Assembly: GCA_029582165.1 (NCBI GenBank)
Contig: CM055879.1
Location: 34,080,330-34,144,329, forward strand
Length of the DNA: 64,000 bases
Direction: 5' to 3'
Origin: Portulaca oleracea
Lineage: Eukaryota; Streptophyta; Magnoliopsida; Caryophyllales; Portulacaceae
Shown here piece after piece: positions 59,371 to 64,000 of the stretch (the stretch's first letter is position 1; each line of letters begins with the position of its first letter). The notes under the pieces are model-generated. The model was not told the DNA's origin. It made no database searches and saw nothing but the letters and a program-made list of their open reading frames with translations. Made by a program: the position numbers and the translations under genes.

Positions 59371-61726
59371 ACCATGAGTTTTTCCATTAAATTGAAACGT
59401 TTAAGAGGGAAATTATGCTGCAGATTAAGCTTTTTTTCAATGACAAATACTTTCATTATCTTGTGTAATTAAGAACAATACCATTAGGGTTTGGCTCATC
59501 ATTATAGAACCCTAGAACTAATATACTCTCTCCAATTTTTTGATCTAATTTTTTAACTAACTTTTATCATCTTATATTGTTTGTTACTTTAGAATCCCAA
59601 TGACATGTTAATTACTATTTTTCTTACTTTATGCTTGAATATTATATCATTCCTTTTTACCAGACTTTGTAACTAGGATTTTTTTTATATTTTGTATTAT
59701 GTGTCACTTTACAATTTCAATGACATATTAATTAATATTTTCCTTAACTTACCCTCAACATTTTCAGTGTATGCAACAATATAGAAACCATACAATTTCA
59801 GCTTAATTAAGAGGATCAAATTACTTGCAATTAATTAAAAAATAATTGTGGGCGAGAAAGAACAAAATCATCATAAGAGGATAATTAGTAAATCAACATA
59901 TGATTGATATGTTACTTGGTAATGTAAAATGATGTATATTCTAAAATAAAAATAATTAATTAAGGATTATTTAAAAAAAAGAGAGTGTTATGTTTCACAA
60001 TTCACATGAACTTTATGTAGCAGAAGTAATTTAGAAGATAATGAGCAGCAATAACTCTCATGATATTTATAGAATGGCTTGGAGATCAAGTTAAAATTGT
60101 TAACCTCTTGTAGCTGAGGGCATTAAATACTCACTTCTTTCCCTTTTATCAAATATTCCCTTTGTTCAATAGTTAAAAAGTCAGATCAAAAGATTGAAAA
60201 TATTTCTTAAACTTAATTATCTTATCATTTGCCCGATATCAAACATTCTTTAGAATAAAATTTGCTTAATTCCATAAAAAAAAGAAATAAATTGCGTAAA
60301 TATATACCAAATGTTTCCCACTAAAATACTCACTCCTCTTAGAGGAGAAACTGCAGTAATTATAATCAAGGATTATTACAAAATTATCAACTGACTTGTT
60401 AAAAAACACTCATTCTATCTTATTATATCGTCGTGAATAACAATATAAAAATAAATAATTTTTTTAAATAATGGTTAAAAAAATATCTTTTTTTTTATTA
60501 GATGCATATCTTTATTTAAATTCTTTTGGAATTCAATTTGAAATAATTTGATTATAATTTTTAATGGCAGCAGCCAGCATTGATAGAGGTTTTCTCTTGA
60601 AAATGATTCTATTTCAATCATTAAACTCAAATGTATCAAAAATTTTATTCGTTATGCAGAAACCATCAAATTAAACTCAAACCTTTCTTAAGCTTTTTAA
60701 TCACTTTTAGTTGAGCAGTTAGATCTTGATTTAGGATTAACAACTACTGCTGTTATTCAAACCAGGTTTCACTTTTCACCAAAGAAATGTAGGTATTAAC
60801 AACAGAGATTCCTTTTTGTCAACCATATATTAATTATGATAAAAAAAAACCCTAAACAATTTATTTGTCAGCGAAAATTGGAATGCAATTATTTAGGCCT
60901 TAATTATATATATATATAAAAAAAGAGGCAACACTTCATACTAGAAAGATATCATGTATTAGCCAATAAACTAGTAGCTCATTTGATGCCATGGTGACCT
61001 TTTATGTTAAAGATTATAGGATCAATTTTGATGATTTAGGTCTCCTTTTGAGGAGACGACCAAAGCCGTGTACGAAGTCTTTCGACTAGGTTTTAGGTTT
61101 TCCTCGTTCCTTTGGATCAATAAGTCTAATTGATATATATCTGAGATAGAGATCAAGTTTTAAATGACCTCAACCTACCTTTATAAAAAAAATACCATGC
61201 ATTATTAAATATTGCACTTTATGTCTCTGTTATTTACTTTTTTTTATGGAAAAGTTTAGTTGATCGTTCGACCCCAACTCATTAAGGTTAGGACATGTTT
61301 TTAGAGTAAAAACCAAGGCCATTTACACACCTCTAATAAGATTCTCACATTAGAAGGGAAATTTGAACTCATTATCTTTTAAATTATGAGCAATGATTTT
61401 TACCTATTAAACCAACTCTTAATATTCTTTGTTTAAAGTTCAAGTAAAAAATTATAGTAACAGGTAACGTAATAGCTATTGATATGACATAGCTCATGGC
61501 TATCTAAGCAAAGATTTGTGTTGACCATCAATGAGGAATAACTCCGAGTTTTATCATTTTGTTACTTTATCATATAAATCTTTTTTATGTAGGGGGAGGT
61601 GGTGTCGTGCATGCCCTATATTATAGGACACTGCTTACCATTAGACTCGTTGATATATGCCTCAATAACAGCTAGTGACCTTTAAAATCAAGTCTAAAAT
61701 CTCACTCTTATATATATATATATTAT
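59371..61726. other. AT-rich intergenic DNA
   Basis: No gene or complete element recognised. Near 61240-61440 is a moderately GC segment (GTTCGACCCCAACTCATTAA..) that looks like a dispersed repeat; it does not fold as a tRNA by eye. Confidence 0.45.
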
Positions 61727-62409
61727 TGTTGGGTTTTATGGCCCAAAATCTACTTTGAAGGAATCGGAAGCTGCCAACGGGTTGTCAGACGCTGCCAGCA
61801 CTTCTCTGCGAAAGTCGGGGCTCGGGCGCTACCCTCTTCTTCTTGGACGCTACCAGCGCCAAGGTCAGAAGTGCTTTTACACAAGGCGCTCCCAGCGGCC
61901 AACCAAACGCTGCCAGTGTTTGGTCCCTGGGTTCTCATACACGGCAAAGGCTTCTCGTTTGTTTTCTAAGTTTTGTAATATTTAACCTAGTTTCTTTTTC
62001 CTTCATTCAACTATAAATATAGGTTGTTATTAACCTATACAAATACATAAAATTGAGAGCATTCTTCACCTTTACCATCCCTAGGTTGTGAGAGTATTTT
62101 TTGAGAGTTGTTATTTTGCCTTCAGATTATTACCATTGTGCTATTAACCGTTTGAGATCTTGCCGTCGATCTCGTTGTGTTATATAGCTGTTTGGGATCT
62201 CTCTTGTAATCCCTCCCCTTATACTAGTGGATTATTGCTCCGTTGCCGCCCGTGATTTTTTTCCGCTTTGGGTTTCCACATATATATTGTGTCACTATAC
62301 TCTCTATTTTAATTACTGATCTTGTTATATTTTTTCTCAATTTATACATCCTGATAATTCTATCTTCCGCTGCAAATACTAGGCCTTTTATTTTACCTCA
62401 ATCCTAACA
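61727..62409. mobile_element. LTR related to 49013-49651
   Basis: Starts TGTTGGG, ends CCTAACA, 683 bp. Shares with the other LTR the GACGCT(A/G)CCAGCG words in its first 200 bases, TATAAATATAGG near 62012, and ACTAGTG...CCGCTTTGGGTTT near 62225-62275. The flanking five bases differ (ATTAT, CACAT), so no TSD. Confidence 0.8.
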
Positions 62410-63241
62410 CACATAGAGAAAGAGAGAGTTGTAGGTTGGTGAATGAAATGGACTCCAATTCAATTTTAGTAATTGAAAATGATATGAAACTTAGGGCAAG
62501 ACACCATTTAACTATCTTGCCCTATTATTAAAACTATATTATTATTATATATTAAGAAGAATATAAATGATATGTTGAATTCTATATCTATAATATCACC
62601 TTTAAATTGCATAAATTTATACTTTTATCCATTATTTTTATATTTTGAAAAAATGTTTAAAATAAGTTTAAGGAAAGGATTGATTCGATTGAGATATCAT
62701 TTATGCTCATTAACATACTCTATGCGTTCCAAGATTATTATAGTTGATAATTAATACTTACTATTAAAAAATAGTGTCACAAATCATAGGAAATTAAATA
62801 TCAATTTGATAAAGAGTAAAACAAATAAAAACATATCTTAAAATAAGACTCATATGATTACCGATTAGTAATTTACCCCTAGCCATGTGCAGGTGGATAT
62901 GTCAGAACCGTTGTTAAGTACTATACTTAATTGGTCGAACTACTATACTAAAAACAATATTTATCACAAGCTAATTTTTTAAGTGTGTGAATCTTTTTCC
63001 AAGTAGTGTTTGAAAGTATCCAAATACTGTTTTTATATACCGTTTTATATCTGCTCGACAAAGATTCCAATATTTACAATACATTAAAATATAAGTCTTC
63101 GTACGTCTTGATATTTTCGACATAGCTTGGAAAAAAATATATTGTAGTATATGTTATAAAAATAGAGTGCAGCATGCAAGGTGAGCAGAGGGAGCAGGGA
63201 ATATAATCCAGGAATGTAGGCACTGTTATTTTATGGGGATG
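62410..63241. other. AT-rich intergenic DNA
   Basis: Nothing recognisable beyond short open frames. Confidence 0.45.
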
Positions 63242-63647
63242 GTACACTACTAAAAATATGTGTATTACCAACCACTTTTTTTCAACCAATTTAAAATGGT
63301 TGGAAAAACCAACCACTTTACCAACTATTTGATATTCCAACTATTTTTCAAAAAAATTAGTGGGAAAAATGGTGGGAAATTCCAACCAATTTTGCTAAAA
63401 TGGTTGGAAAATTTTCCTACCATCCTTTTTCCTACTATTTGAAAATGGTTGGAAAAATAGTTGGATTAAAAACCATTTTTCCAACCAATTTTAGCAAAAT
63501 TGGTTGGAATTTCCAACCATTTTTTCCACTAATTTTTTTGAAAAATAGTTGTAATATCAAATAGTTGCTAAAATGGTTGGTTTTTCCAACTATTTTAAAT
63601 TGGTTGGAAAAAAGTGGTTGGAAATACACATATTTTTAGTAGTGGTA
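63242..63647. mobile_element. Fold-back CACTA-type mini-element
   Basis: Element 63245-63644 (400 bp): starts CACTACTAAAAATATGTGTA, ends TACACATATTTTTAGTAGTG, flanked by GTA on both sides. CACTA ends with a 3-bp TSD are the En/Spm signature. Almost the whole element is one inverted repeat, and each arm is built of AAATGGTTGG / CCAACCATTT words. No transposase. Confidence 0.9.
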
Positions 63648-64000
63648 GTAGTAGTGGGTCTAGTGGCGGATCTAGGTTTCATTATCAGGGGTGACCAATA
63701 TGCTGATATATTGTTTTTATCAGTGGCCGCCTTAGAGTTAGCTTGGGATATGCTACTGGATGGTAGAGTGTCGATAATGATATGATATAGAAGATTGTGG
63801 AAAGTGTAATATAAAATGATACAGTAAAATTTGTGAAAACTGTGATTGATGTGGTATGTGAGAAGAGATAATGTGAAAAGTAGAGGATAAAAATAAAGAC
63901 AAAAAAAGTTACGATTATCATAGTAAAATGTGTTATGATATGATACTCTTTTAGTTAGTGTGGTAAATTGTGGTAAGACACAATATGAAAATATGGAAAA
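63648..64000. other. Right-edge AT-rich DNA
   Basis: Contains GTGTGGTAAATTGTGG- and GATATGATA-like words similar to the interior of the Tourist-like elements. A further copy may be cut by the window edge. Confidence 0.35.

Noticed and set aside
61370..61430. tRNA-like segment (TTTGAACTCATTATC)
   Set aside because: No cloverleaf can be drawn by eye and box A is absent; such words are common in degenerate plant repeats.

Overview
The window is nuclear DNA of a flowering plant, most likely a eudicot. The evidence is intron-rich genes with plant-only families (cell-wall-invertase-type GH32, OSCA/CSC1 channel, the plastid fructokinase-like protein FLN1), GT-AG introns swollen by L1-type LINEs, Copia pieces and MITEs, AT-rich intergenic DNA, and two pieces of a Cassandra-type 5S-carrying TRIM. 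The species cannot be named from sequence alone.

Gene layout: (1) 1742-5118 (+), seven-exon GH32 enzyme of the cell-wall invertase / fructan exohydrolase class, 566 aa, with the 9-nt mini-exon of plant invertases and one GC-AG intron. (2) 5972-14155 (-), seven-exon membrane-anchored J-domain protein, 242 aa, with a 4.4-kb intron holding a LINE flanked by a target-site duplication. (3) 20033-40679 (+), eleven-exon OSCA2/RXW8-like mechanosensitive, hyperosmolality-gated cation channel, 741 aa, spread over 20.6 kb by at least seven LINE pieces and a Copia piece in its introns. (4) 41521-43472 (-), two-exon FLN1, 479 aa, convergent with the OSCA gene. (5) 47297-50406 (-), three-exon predicted plastid membrane protein, 214 aa, with a solo LTR in intron 1. 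For all five, the exon lengths add up to a whole number of codons.

Between and inside the genes is a record of mobile-element activity. A degenerate Copia element (14650-18440) is interrupted by a TSD-flanked LTR. A Pack-MULE (45033-46564) has a perfect 10-bp TSD and carries a captured, broken coding fragment. There is an intact Stowaway, and a second Stowaway-like element split by a Tourist-like element. A LINE-into-LINE insertion makes a ~300-bp inverted repeat inside an OSCA intron. Two related LTRs carry reiterated GACGCT/AGCGTC dyads. From 50.4 kb to the right end there is no convincing cellular gene: the DNA is AT-rich with MITE pairs, an RTE LINE piece, the Cassandra LTR, a solo LTR and a fold-back CACTA element.

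The genes are not a functional cluster. Two concern the plastid (FLN1, and probably the 214-aa membrane protein), one the apoplast (GH32), one membrane osmosensing (OSCA2-like), and one is a co-chaperone. I see no unknown multi-gene system. The most unusual items are structural: the Pack-MULE, the nested LINE hairpin, the palindromic LTR motif, the GC-AG intron, and the loss of the sucrose-specificity residues in the GH32 enzyme.
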